Shown: positions 42,473-50,721 of the stretch, one piece after another
Layout: the number at the start of each line of letters is the position of its first letter
Numbering within the stretch: position 1 is the stretch's first letter
Assembly (NCBI RefSeq): GCF_043555985.1
Contig: NZ_JBIGIC010000003.1
Span: forward strand, 124,001-188,000
Source of the DNA: Pelomonas candidula
GTDB taxonomy: Bacteria; Pseudomonadota; Gammaproteobacteria; Burkholderiales; Burkholderiaceae_C
Length of the DNA: 64,000 nucleotides
Direction: 5' to 3'
Program-made: the position numbers and the translations under genes
Notes under the pieces: generated by a model
Database searches by the model: none
What the model was told of the DNA's origin: nothing
What the model saw: only the letters and a program-made list of their open reading frames with translations

Positions 42473-43960
42473 TCAGCCTCGGCGGCCCAGGGGCAACAGC
42501 GCGGCCAGCCGGGCCAGTTCGTCGCGCGCGCCGGCACGGGCGGTGGCGATGCGGGCCGTCAGCCAGCCGACGGCGAACCAGGCCGCCGGTGCGCTGCCGA
42601 CCAGCGCCTGGTAGCGGTCGCGGGCGACGATGAGGTCGTGGATTTCGCCCAGCATGCTCTGTGCCGCCGACAGCGCCTGCACGTGGCGCGCCGTGGACTG
42701 GCGCGGCAGCAGCGGCGCGAGGAAGTCGATCGCGTAGCGCTGCCGCTTCACGCGTTTGCGCAGCGCATGCAGGGCCGCGTCGTCGAGCTCGTCGAAGGCA
42801 TGGCCGCCGGCGGCCATGCGCTCGTGCCAGCGGCGCAGGCGGCGGCGGGCCAGGCGCCTGAGCGCATCCTCGGTCTCGGTCTCGGCCTCGGCCGGCAGGC
42901 CGGCGCGCCAGGTCACCCAGCCCAGCAGCAGGCGTTGCGTGTCCGCGGCGCGGACCAGCGCGGCGGGATCGACCGCGTCCTGCGAGCCGGGCAGCGGCAG
43001 GGGCGGCGCGCCGGCCCGCGCCAGTTCGGCAGCCACGCCGCTGCCCAGCACGTCGCGGTCGCGCGCCTGGCCCAGCGCGGCGAACAGCACACGCAGCCCG
43101 TCGACGAGTTCGGCCGGCGGCGCGGCCACCCAGCCCTCGAAGGCCCGCAGCGCGCTGCGCAGCCGGCGGATTGCCACGCGCAACTGGTGCACGTGCTCGC
43201 CGGCCTGCGCGGCATCGCCATCCGCCAGGCCGATGGCGCTGCGCATCAGATGGGCCAGGCATTCGTCCAGCACGGCGGAGAAAGCCTCGCCGGCGCCCGC
43301 CCGCTTGTCGTAGCTTGGCGAGGCCGCCTTGCGCAGCGGCGCATCGGGCCAGCCGGCGGCCAGCGCGAAGCCACGCTCGGCCTTGTTGCGCGGGTCGAGG
43401 ATGAGGCCGAAGCGCTGGCGCCAGCGTTCCACCAGCGCCAGCATCGCGACGGGCGAGCCGGAGACGAGTTCGAACTCGACCTCGCGCAGCCGCAGCACGG
43501 CGCCACTGGCCAGCAGCCGCCCCTCGTCCAGCGCGATGTCGACGACGGCGCCGCGCGTGCGCACGCGGCGTTCGAGCCGGCGCACCTGGCTCCGGAACCG
43601 CACACCGGCCTCCAGCCCGTCGGCGCGGGCGGCGTCCAGCAGATCGATGAGCTGCCGACCCGGCGCGGTGTCGGCGTGGGCCGCGGCGTCGGGCGTGGCA
43701 TCGGGGCGGACGACTTCGTGCTCGAAGCGCTCCAGCGCATCGCCACGCGCGCACTTGAGTGCCTGCACCCAGCGGCCGGCTTCGCGCCGCACGCGCCAGG
43801 CCAGGCCGGCACGGGCCAGGCGCAGGTCCGGCGTGTCGAGATAGTCCGCCGTCAGCTGCGCGCGCCGCGCGTTGCCCCGCCCGTCCAGCTCGGCCGCGAG
43901 CGCAGCGCGGCTGGCGGCGGGGACGAGGAACTTCAGCTCGATCTCGACGGTGCCGGACAC
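42473..43960 (-). CDS. CYTH-CHAD domain protein (triphosphatase-like)
   Basis: About 495 residues. The CYTH domain begins at once with the ExExK motif (E6, E8, K10 in VEIELKF) and contains the later basic and acidic residues of the triphosphate tunnel (LDTPDLRLARAGLAWRVRRE). The CHAD domain (about 225-490) is rich in conserved His and Arg (HVHQLRVAIRRLRSALRAF; LHALRKRVKRQRYAIDFL). Relatives hydrolyse tripolyphosphate, and CHAD binds polyphosphate. The start is a GTG at 43960, 4 bp after the GST stop; no ATG fits. Confidence 0.88.
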   Translation of the reverse strand: MSGTVEIELKFLVPAASRAALAAELDGRGNARRAQLTADYLDTPDLRLARAGLAWRVRREAGRWVQALKCARGDALERFEHEVVRPDATPDAAAHADTAPGRQLIDLLDAARADGLEAGVRFRSQVRRLERRVRTRGAVVDIALDEGRLLASGAVLRLREVEFELVSGSPVAMLALVERWRQRFGLILDPRNKAERGFALAAGWPDAPLRKAASPSYDKRAGAGEAFSAVLDECLAHLMRSAIGLADGDAAQAGEHVHQLRVAIRRLRSALRAFEGWVAAPPAELVDGLRVLFAALGQARDRDVLGSGVAAELARAGAPPLPLPGSQDAVDPAALVRAADTQRLLLGWVTWRAGLPAEAETETEDALRRLARRRLRRWHERMAAGGHAFDELDDAALHALRKRVKRQRYAIDFLAPLLPRQSTARHVQALSAAQSMLGEIHDLIVARDRYQALVGSAPAAWFAVGWLTARIATARAGARDELARLAALLPLGRRG

Positions 43961-43964
43961 ACCA

Positions 43965-44633
43965 TCAGCCCTTGGCCCGCGTCGCGGCCATCGAGCGGTC
44001 CAGGTCGGTCTTGCGGTCGGCGGCCACCGTGACGGCGTGCGGGCGCTCGCCGATGAGCTTGGCGTAGGGCTTCCAGTCCACGCCGCCGGCGGCGAGCAGG
44101 TCCTCGCCGTAGATGGTCTTGGTGGCCATTGCGACCAGCGGCAGGCTGACCCAGCCGGCGCAGTCGGCCATCGTGAACGTGTCGCCGGCCAGGTAGGGCC
44201 CGAACTTCGCCAGGCGCTTGAAGGCGCGGATGTTCTCGGGCAGCACGCGGGCGACGCGCTTCTTCGTGCCGTCGCTGACCTGGCCGCCGAAGTAGGCCTC
44301 CGCGTAGAGCTCGCGCGCAACCAGCTCCAGGTGCAGCTCCACGTAGGTGATGAGCTCGCGCACCTTGGCGGCCTGGTAGGCATCGGCCGGGATCAGGCGC
44401 GGCGTGTCGGGGTAGGCGGCCTCGAGGTAGTCGACGATGACCTGGCTCTCGCACAGCGCGCCGTGCGGTGTCTTGATGAAGGGCACCTTGCCCAGCGGCG
44501 AGCAGCTCAGCACGGCCTCGTCATGCGAGTGGGTCTCGATGCGCTCCTCGGTGAAGGGGATGCCCTTCTCCAGCAGCGCGAGCTTGACCTTGTTGTAGTA
44601 GTTGGACAGCGGGAAGCCGCACAGCGTGATCAT
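43965..44633 (-). CDS. Glutathione S-transferase family protein
   Basis: A 222-residue protein with an N-terminal thioredoxin fold (MITLCGFPLSNYYNKVKLALLEKGIPFTEE, LGKVPFIKTPHGALCESQVIVDYLE) and an alpha-helical C-terminal domain. The cis-Pro (VPF) and the ES glutathione-binding pair are present. It probably conjugates or reduces electrophiles. It is the first gene of a pair with the CYTH-CHAD gene. Confidence 0.9.
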   Translation of the reverse strand: MITLCGFPLSNYYNKVKLALLEKGIPFTEERIETHSHDEAVLSCSPLGKVPFIKTPHGALCESQVIVDYLEAAYPDTPRLIPADAYQAAKVRELITYVELHLELVARELYAEAYFGGQVSDGTKKRVARVLPENIRAFKRLAKFGPYLAGDTFTMADCAGWVSLPLVAMATKTIYGEDLLAAGGVDWKPYAKLIGERPHAVTVAADRKTDLDRSMAATRAKG

Positions 44634-44786
44634 GGAGGTCTCCTGGGTGTAAGCCCTGCAGTCTAGGCAGCCGCCGTGCCCAACCCTGGCGCGGCGGCGA
44701 CAGCGTCGGGGCCGCAGATTTGAGGATGCCTGCGGCTTACAGCGTCACTAACGTCCGCGGCCATCTTCAACCGACCGGAGGACGTC

Positions 44787-46736
44787 ATGCGCAAGGAAAC
44801 CTTTTTCAGGCTGGCATGCAGGCCACGGCTGCTGGCGGTCGCTGCGGCGGCGAGCGCGGTATCGGGCTGCGCGTTCTTCTATCCCTATGTGGGCTTCCCG
44901 AAGCAGTTGCCCGAAGGCTGGGACCGCGATCCGCTGCTGGCCGGCGATGCGAGCCAGGCGATCTCGCAAGTGGAAGAGGTTCGCCGCGATTACCTGAAGT
45001 ACATGCGCGAGATGAGCGGCACGCGCGCCGTGTTCGCCACGGGCGCGGGCGTGCTGACTGGGTGGGCGCTGTACAACGCCGTCAAGCCGAACGCCCCCGG
45101 CACCACGGAACCGACCTATGTGGACAAGCGGCGCACGGCGCAACTGGGCGCCGTCATTGCCACCGGTTACGGGCTGAGCGAATACGCCGTCAACAAGAAG
45201 CAGGAGTCCGCCTACAACGACGGTTACCGCGCGTTGACCTGCCTGCTGCGGCAATCGGCACCGCTATTGATGCCGCTCCGGACACAGGAGGCCGAGAAAG
45301 GTGGCGCCTTCGGCCAACCACTCAGCGCACAGGCCCTGGAGACAGCGCTGAACCGGCTGTCGGTGCGCATCCTGGATTTGCAGAACTTCGTGGCCGCCGC
45401 CAAGGTGGGATTGGGTGACGGAAACGCGCAGCTGGCGCAGAAGGATGCTCGCGAAGCGGCTCGCCTGATCGCCGAAAACGAGGCCCTGCCGGAAAAGCCC
45501 GGCAAGGACGGCAAGAAGAAGCGCACCTCGCAGGAACTGGCGGCCGAGGTGGCCAGACTCCCGATGACCTACCCGGCCAACGTCGGTGACAGCCCAACGC
45601 TGAGCCGACAGATCGACGACGCCGTCAAGGCGCTGCAGATCGCTCGCAACGCGCTGGCGGACGGCCTGGCACTGCAGAAGGCGGTGGCCGACTCGGGCCG
45701 GGAAATCCGCGAACGCGCACAGATCATCGTCACCACCGTCAACGGCGTCGTGCAGGACGCACAAGCCGACCTGCGCGCCGCCGATAGTGCGTTGACAAAG
45801 GCGCAGGACATCACGGCCGGCTTTCGAAAGCTCGGCTCGCAGACGTCCGGAGACCAGGCCGAACCACCCACGGCAGACACCGCCGACACCGGCGCCAAGA
45901 CAAGCAGTGCCACGACCCGCATACCGGCGGCACAACAATCCACGGCCCCAGGCGCGCTGCGGATGGTCAATCTCGGCGGCGGCCCGCTCCTCGCCGGCGC
46001 TTCGCTGGGCACAGCCCTGCTCGCCAATGCCACGGCGACTGCTGTTCAGGCCACGAAGCCCGGCAGCGCCACGCCCAGCCCCTTGACAACGGCCGAGTTG
46101 GAGAAGCTCAACGAACGCATCGAGGCGCTGATCGCCGACGCCAAAAAACGCGAGGCTGCAGAAGCCCAGGAAAAGCTGGTCAACGGTTACATCGGAAAGA
46201 TCAAGGATTGGTCCAAGCCCAAGGACGTGTGCACGTCGCGCCGCATCAGCGGCCATGTCGATGCACCCGATCGCTGCGATGCCCAGGCACTGGCGCTACT
46301 CGTGGAGGACCTCTACGACGCCCGCCGCCCGGTCGTCGCTGCCGTGCTGCACTTCCGCAGCCAGACCAAGGCCGTCCGCCGCGTGGCCGGCTGCGCCAGT
46401 GATGCTGGCGTACACATGACACCTAACGACACCCTGTCCGCGCAGGCCGGCGAGACCGTCACGTTCATCATCAACCAGCCCCAGCCCGGCACGCCGGTGG
46501 CGGTGCTGCAAGGCACGCCCGGCGACGACTTCGGTACGCTGAGTGTGGACTCCATGGGCAACGCAGGCGTGAAGGCGCAGGTGAAGTTCGGCAAGAAGGC
46601 GCAAGGTCGCTACACGCTGCTCGCAACCGATTCCTCGGGCGAATACAACGAGAGCGTCCTCATCGTCGTCAAGCCCGCGAAGGGCGAGGCCGAAAAGCCT
46701 GCTTCGGCGGCGTCAGCCACCAGCGGCGCTTCCTGA
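44787..46736 (+). CDS. Large hypothetical lipoprotein
   Basis: A 649-residue protein with a lipobox (AVSGC near residue 28), so probably lipid-anchored. The N-terminal half is helical with a stretch that could be a membrane-embedded loop (RAVFATGAGVLTGWALYN). A Lys-rich segment (PGKDGKKKRTS), a coiled-coil-prone region (about 260-350) and a Thr/Ala-rich linker follow, and a beta-rich C-terminal domain (GETVTFIINQPQPGTPVAVLQG...GRYTLLATD). A good GGAGG site precedes the ATG. I recognise no family. The codon use is less GC-biased than in its neighbours, hinting at a different origin. Confidence 0.72.
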   Translation: MRKETFFRLACRPRLLAVAAAASAVSGCAFFYPYVGFPKQLPEGWDRDPLLAGDASQAISQVEEVRRDYLKYMREMSGTRAVFATGAGVLTGWALYNAVKPNAPGTTEPTYVDKRRTAQLGAVIATGYGLSEYAVNKKQESAYNDGYRALTCLLRQSAPLLMPLRTQEAEKGGAFGQPLSAQALETALNRLSVRILDLQNFVAAAKVGLGDGNAQLAQKDAREAARLIAENEALPEKPGKDGKKKRTSQELAAEVARLPMTYPANVGDSPTLSRQIDDAVKALQIARNALADGLALQKAVADSGREIRERAQIIVTTVNGVVQDAQADLRAADSALTKAQDITAGFRKLGSQTSGDQAEPPTADTADTGAKTSSATTRIPAAQQSTAPGALRMVNLGGGPLLAGASLGTALLANATATAVQATKPGSATPSPLTTAELEKLNERIEALIADAKKREAAEAQEKLVNGYIGKIKDWSKPKDVCTSRRISGHVDAPDRCDAQALALLVEDLYDARRPVVAAVLHFRSQTKAVRRVAGCASDAGVHMTPNDTLSAQAGETVTFIINQPQPGTPVAVLQGTPGDDFGTLSVDSMGNAGVKAQVKFGKKAQGRYTLLATDSSGEYNESVLIVVKPAKGEAEKPASAASATSGAS

Positions 46737-46740
46737 GCGC

Positions 46741-47622
46741 TCAGCGGTTGACCAGCACGATGCCGGCCGCCAGCGCAGCCAGTGCCGCCACCAGCCGCGT
46801 GCTGATGCCCTCGCCCAGCAGCAGCGCGCCGGCCAGCAGCCCGAACAGCGGCGTGCTCAGCGTGAAGACGGCCAGCCGCGTCGCCGCATAGTGGCGGATC
46901 AGCCAGAACCACGCGAGGTAGCTCGCGAACGACACGACGACGGCCTGGAAGCCGAACAGCCCCAGGAGCCGCGGCGACCAATGCACGGGCAGCGGCTCGC
47001 CGGCGAATACCGCTGCCGAGCACAGCGCGAGGGCCGACACGCCGAGCTGGTACAGCAGCGTCTTTTCGGCCGGCGCGGCGGCCAGCCTGGTGGCACGGAT
47101 GGCCAGCGTCGTGCCGCCCCACAGCACGGCGGCGGCCACGCCCAGCGCGTCGCCCCACCATTGGCGCGGGCTGTGCGGCGTTGAAAAGCCCTCGGCGAAC
47201 GCGAACGCCACCGCACCGAAAGCCAGCACCAGGCCCGCCCACTGCCGGCCCGACAGCTTCTCGCCGTGCGCGATCCACGGCATGCCCATCGCGACGACGA
47301 AGGGCGACAGGTAGATGAACACCACCATGCGCGATGCGCTGGTGTACTGCAGGCCGACGAAGATGCAGGCGAACTCGGCCGCGAACAACGCGCCGGCCAG
47401 CAGCCCGCCCGCGCCGCTGCCGTCCTGCCCGAACAGCGGCACACGGCGCGACAGCGACCACAGCCACACCAGCACGCCCGCCACGACCGAACGCAGCCCC
47501 GCCTGCCACAGCGGCCCGATCTCCGTCAGCGCCGCCTTTGCGGCGACCTGGTTGATACCCCACAGCAGGCAGCACAGCAGCAGGATGACGACGGCACGGG
47601 GGTCGAGGTGGGATTGGCGCAT
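46741..47622 (-). CDS. EamA/DMT-family transporter
   Basis: This 293-residue protein has ten membrane helices in two EamA repeats (LLLCCLLWGINQVAAKAAL; AAVLWGGTTLAIRATRL). Members export metabolites such as amino acids. The substrate is unknown. It is divergent from the ClC gene with 44 bp between starts. Confidence 0.9.
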   Translation of the reverse strand: MRQSHLDPRAVVILLLCCLLWGINQVAAKAALTEIGPLWQAGLRSVVAGVLVWLWSLSRRVPLFGQDGSGAGGLLAGALFAAEFACIFVGLQYTSASRMVVFIYLSPFVVAMGMPWIAHGEKLSGRQWAGLVLAFGAVAFAFAEGFSTPHSPRQWWGDALGVAAAVLWGGTTLAIRATRLAAAPAEKTLLYQLGVSALALCSAAVFAGEPLPVHWSPRLLGLFGFQAVVVSFASYLAWFWLIRHYAATRLAVFTLSTPLFGLLAGALLLGEGISTRLVAALAALAAGIVLVNR

Positions 47623-47666
47623 GCCGCCATGCTGCCAGCCCCCGTTCGGCTACGCTCCTGGGCGCG

Positions 47667-49370
47667 ATGCGCAAGCTCTTCGAACCCGCCCTTCTGCTGC
47701 TCCTGCGGCTGCGCCCCACCGACTGGCAGCGCACGCTGGCCTGGGCGGCCGTGGTCGGCGTCACTGGCGCGCTGTCCACCCTGGGGTTTCGCGCCTGCCT
47801 GGTGGGGATGGAGCGGCTGCTCTACGGCACCGACGGCCTGGTGCGGGCCGCCGAGTCGCTGCCCTGGTGGCTGCGCCTGGCCGCACCCGCCCTCGGCGGC
47901 CTGCTGGCCGGCGCCGTGCTGGCCTGGGAAGGGCGGCAGGCGCACGCGCCGCACGGCGACTACATGGAGGCCGTGGTGCTCGGCCGCGGCGAACTCGGCA
48001 CGCGCAGCTCGCTGCTGCGGGCGCTGTCCTCGCTGTGCACGGTGGTCAGCGGCGGCGCGATCGGCCGCGAAGGCCCGATGGTGCAGCTGGCGGCGCTGAC
48101 GGGCTCCGTGCTGGCCGTGTGGCGCGGCATGCCCGTCGCGCGGCGGCGGCTGCTGGTCGCCTGCGCCGCCGCCGCCGGCCTCACGACAGCCTATGGCACG
48201 CCGATCGCCGGCGCGCTCTTCGTCGCCGAGATCGTGCTGCAGTCGCTGTCCACCGACACGCTGGCGCCGCTGCTGATCTCGTCGGTGACGGCCCACCTGA
48301 CGATGGCGGGCCTGACCGGCAGCCATTCGCTCTACCGCATGCCGGAGGTTGCCGAGCTGGGCGGCCCGGCCTATTTCCTGTGCGGCCTGCTGGGCCTGCT
48401 GGCGGGGCTGGGCGCGCCGCTGTACCTGTGGCTGCTGGACCGCGCCAAGACCGTCCTGGGCCGCTGGCAGATCGCGCGGCCCTGGAAGCTCGCAGGCGGC
48501 GGCCTGCTGGTGGGCCTGCTGTCCCTGCAGGCGCCGCAGGTCTGGGGCAACGGCTTCAGCGTCGTCGACAGCGTGCTGCAGGGCGGCTGGCCCTGGCAGG
48601 CCCTGCTGCTGGTGCTGCTGTTCAAGGTGGCGGCCGTGGCCGCGACCACGGGCTCGGGCGCCGTCGGCGGCATCTTCACGCCGACGCTGTTCGTCGGCGC
48701 GGTCAGCGGCGCGCTGTTCACCGTCCTCGCCGGCATGGTGTTCCCGGCCGCGCTGCCGATGCAGGTCGGCGCGGCCATCGGCATGGGCGCCTTCCTGGCG
48801 GCCAGCACGCATGCGCCGCTCACATCGCTGCTGATGATCTTCGAGATGACGGAGAACTACCGCGTGGTGGCGCCGCTGATGCTGGCCTGCGTGCTGGCCG
48901 TCTCGCTGTCGCGGCTGCTGAGGCCGGACTCGGTGTACGCGTCATCGCAGCGCGCCAGGGCGGCCGCCGACCCGCGGCTGGCCAGCGCGGGCGACCTGCT
49001 GCGCACCGACAGCTGCACCGTCGGCCCGGGCGCCAGCATCGCCGACGTGGAACAGCGCCTGCTGGAAAGCCGCTGGCGCCACGTCTACGTGCTGGACGCG
49101 GAACGGCATTTCCAGGGCGTCATTCCCCTGCACGAGCTGGCGAAGCGGCTGAAGGCGCCGCACGACCCGGCCGCCCCCTGGCCTGCGGACCTGCTGCAGC
49201 CGCGCTTCCCCAGCCTGAGCGAGGACATGCCGCTGTGGGAGGTACTGCAAGTGTTCGAGAGCCACCCGGGCGAGCGCCTGCCGGTGCTTGATGCCGCCGG
49301 GCGGCTGCTCGGCCACGTCACGAAGACCGACCTCGTGCTGATGCTGCGGGAGCAGCTGGCGATCAGCTAG
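47667..49370 (+). CDS. ClC-family chloride channel/antiporter with C-terminal CBS pair
   Basis: This 567-residue protein has the ClC core with the gating Glu in GGAIGREGPMVQ (about 130-140) and GSGAVGGIFTPTLFVGA (about 328-344), and a C-terminal pair of CBS domains (about 440-560). The usual GSGIP motif that places the central Ser is not visible; HGDYMEAVVLG occupies that region. So the ion selectivity or coupling may differ. A TACGCT hexamer lies 10 bp before the ATG. Confidence 0.88.
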   Translation: MRKLFEPALLLLLRLRPTDWQRTLAWAAVVGVTGALSTLGFRACLVGMERLLYGTDGLVRAAESLPWWLRLAAPALGGLLAGAVLAWEGRQAHAPHGDYMEAVVLGRGELGTRSSLLRALSSLCTVVSGGAIGREGPMVQLAALTGSVLAVWRGMPVARRRLLVACAAAAGLTTAYGTPIAGALFVAEIVLQSLSTDTLAPLLISSVTAHLTMAGLTGSHSLYRMPEVAELGGPAYFLCGLLGLLAGLGAPLYLWLLDRAKTVLGRWQIARPWKLAGGGLLVGLLSLQAPQVWGNGFSVVDSVLQGGWPWQALLLVLLFKVAAVAATTGSGAVGGIFTPTLFVGAVSGALFTVLAGMVFPAALPMQVGAAIGMGAFLAASTHAPLTSLLMIFEMTENYRVVAPLMLACVLAVSLSRLLRPDSVYASSQRARAAADPRLASAGDLLRTDSCTVGPGASIADVEQRLLESRWRHVYVLDAERHFQGVIPLHELAKRLKAPHDPAAPWPADLLQPRFPSLSEDMPLWEVLQVFESHPGERLPVLDAAGRLLGHVTKTDLVLMLREQLAIS

Positions 49371-49427
49371 ACAACGCCTGCCCGGACCCTCCCGCGCAGC
49401 GCATCCCTGCTTTGGGCGCGCTGCCGC

Positions 49428-50027
49428 CTAACGCCTGACGTAGCGCGTCGCCGTCAGCCTGTCCGACACCGCGCTGGTCTTGTTGTCCACGTAGCCGCGG
49501 CTGCGCAGTTCGGTGCGGATCTCGGCGTCGGACGGGAAGGCATCGCGGCCTTTCTGATGCACGACCCAGACGGTCTTGCAGAGCATCGTGGCGTGGAAGT
49601 CGGCCATGCGCTCCAGCTCGCCCGGCTTGCTGATGACGGCCACCAGCATGCGCGCGGTCTTCACGTTGCCGGTCAGGCCGTGGGACAGCGCCTCGGCCAG
49701 CGCCGGGTCCAGCGTGCCCACGGTCGGGCCGATCAGCAGCGCCGGGTTCTCGGCGCTGACGCCCAGCTTCGCGGCCAGCGTGGGCGGCGGCGCCTGCAGC
49801 TTGGTCAGCCACTTGCCGGCCTCCTTCTCGCCCAGCGCCAGCGCGACGGCCTCGCCGTCCACGTCGAACAGCAGCTCCTCGCCGGCGACGCGCAGGTTCT
49901 GCAGCGCGGCGATGGCCCACTTGCGCTTGATGGCGCCGCGCAGCACGACGGTGGTGGATTCGAGCAGGGCGGCGACTTCTGCGGTCTCGGTGCCCACGCG
50001 GGCGGTACAGCTGGCTTCACGTCCCAT
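49428..50027 (-). CDS. Hypothetical protein (199 aa) overlapping rhombosortase gene
   Basis: A soluble 199-residue protein without a signal peptide or membrane segment. It has an N-terminal beta-strand region (GREASCTARVGTETAEVAALLESTTVVLRG) and later MADFHATMLCKTVWVVHQKGRDAFPSDAEIRTELRSRGYVDNK. I do not recognise the family; it may be a two-subdomain alpha/beta fold. The start overlaps the end of the rhombosortase gene by 11 bp, indicating an operon. Confidence 0.72.
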   Translation of the reverse strand: MGREASCTARVGTETAEVAALLESTTVVLRGAIKRKWAIAALQNLRVAGEELLFDVDGEAVALALGEKEAGKWLTKLQAPPPTLAAKLGVSAENPALLIGPTVGTLDPALAEALSHGLTGNVKTARMLVAVISKPGELERMADFHATMLCKTVWVVHQKGRDAFPSDAEIRTELRSRGYVDNKTSAVSDRLTATRYVRR

Positions 50028-50607
50028 GCGGGTTCCTCGGTAATGCTTGATGGCCGCGCATTGTCAGGCTCCACGCGAGGGCGCCGGCGACGGCGCCGCA
50101 GAGATGGGCGAACGGCGCGACGGGGAAGTCGAAGCCCGGCGTCACACGCAGCACGGGGCCCAGCGGGTGTTCCAGCGCGAGCTTGGCGACCAGGCCGACG
50201 GCGATGGCCGCGCCGATGAGGCGGTCGCGCCCACCGCGCGTCAGCAGTGTCAACGCGGCGATGGCAACCAGCGCATGCAGCGCGCCGGACAGGCCGGCGT
50301 AGCGCTGCAGCTCGGGACGCAGCAGCAGGCCCAGTTGCGTCAGCGGCAGCGCAACGAGGCCGGCAACGGTCTCACGCCCATCCAGCGCCGCGCGCCAGCC
50401 GAGCAGCGCGATGACGGCGCAGCCGGCCAGGTTGGCGGCGAGGTGGATGGCCGTCCAGTGGACGAAGGCGGCCGTGACGGCACGCCAGGGCTGGGCCGCG
50501 GCGAGGGCGGGCTGCCAGTCCAGCAGCTCGCGGGGCAAGGGCCAGGCCAGCAGGGCCAGCGCGGCCAGCACGGCGCACAGGGCCGGCCAGCGGGTGGTGC
50601 GGGTCAT
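50017..50607 (-). CDS. rrtA: Rhombosortase (rhomboid-family GlyGly-CTERM protease)
   Basis: About 196 residues with six hydrophobic segments, shorter than classic rhomboids. The rhomboid features are WTAIHLAANLAG (H...N) in the second helix, the catalytic Ser107 in GLSGALHALV and the catalytic His168 in AHLCGAVAGAL. The short form with GLSG followed by LHALV is the mark of rhombosortase, which cleaves GlyGly-CTERM proteins. The subtilase at 40222-42384 has that tail. The ATG at 50607 is chosen since the longer frame to 50706 adds an unlikely Arg-rich extension. Confidence 0.82.
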   Translation of the reverse strand: MTRTTRWPALCAVLAALALLAWPLPRELLDWQPALAAAQPWRAVTAAFVHWTAIHLAANLAGCAVIALLGWRAALDGRETVAGLVALPLTQLGLLLRPELQRYAGLSGALHALVAIAALTLLTRGGRDRLIGAAIAVGLVAKLALEHPLGPVLRVTPGFDFPVAPFAHLCGAVAGALAWSLTMRGHQALPRNPHGT

Positions 50608-50721
50608 GGATGAGGTCGGCAGCAGGCGGCGGGGTGGCAGTTTGGCATCAGTCCCCGGCCGCCACGATGCCAGCGCGCGGACGAAGACGACCGCCGCGCG
50701 TGACACCGACGCCTCGCGCCG

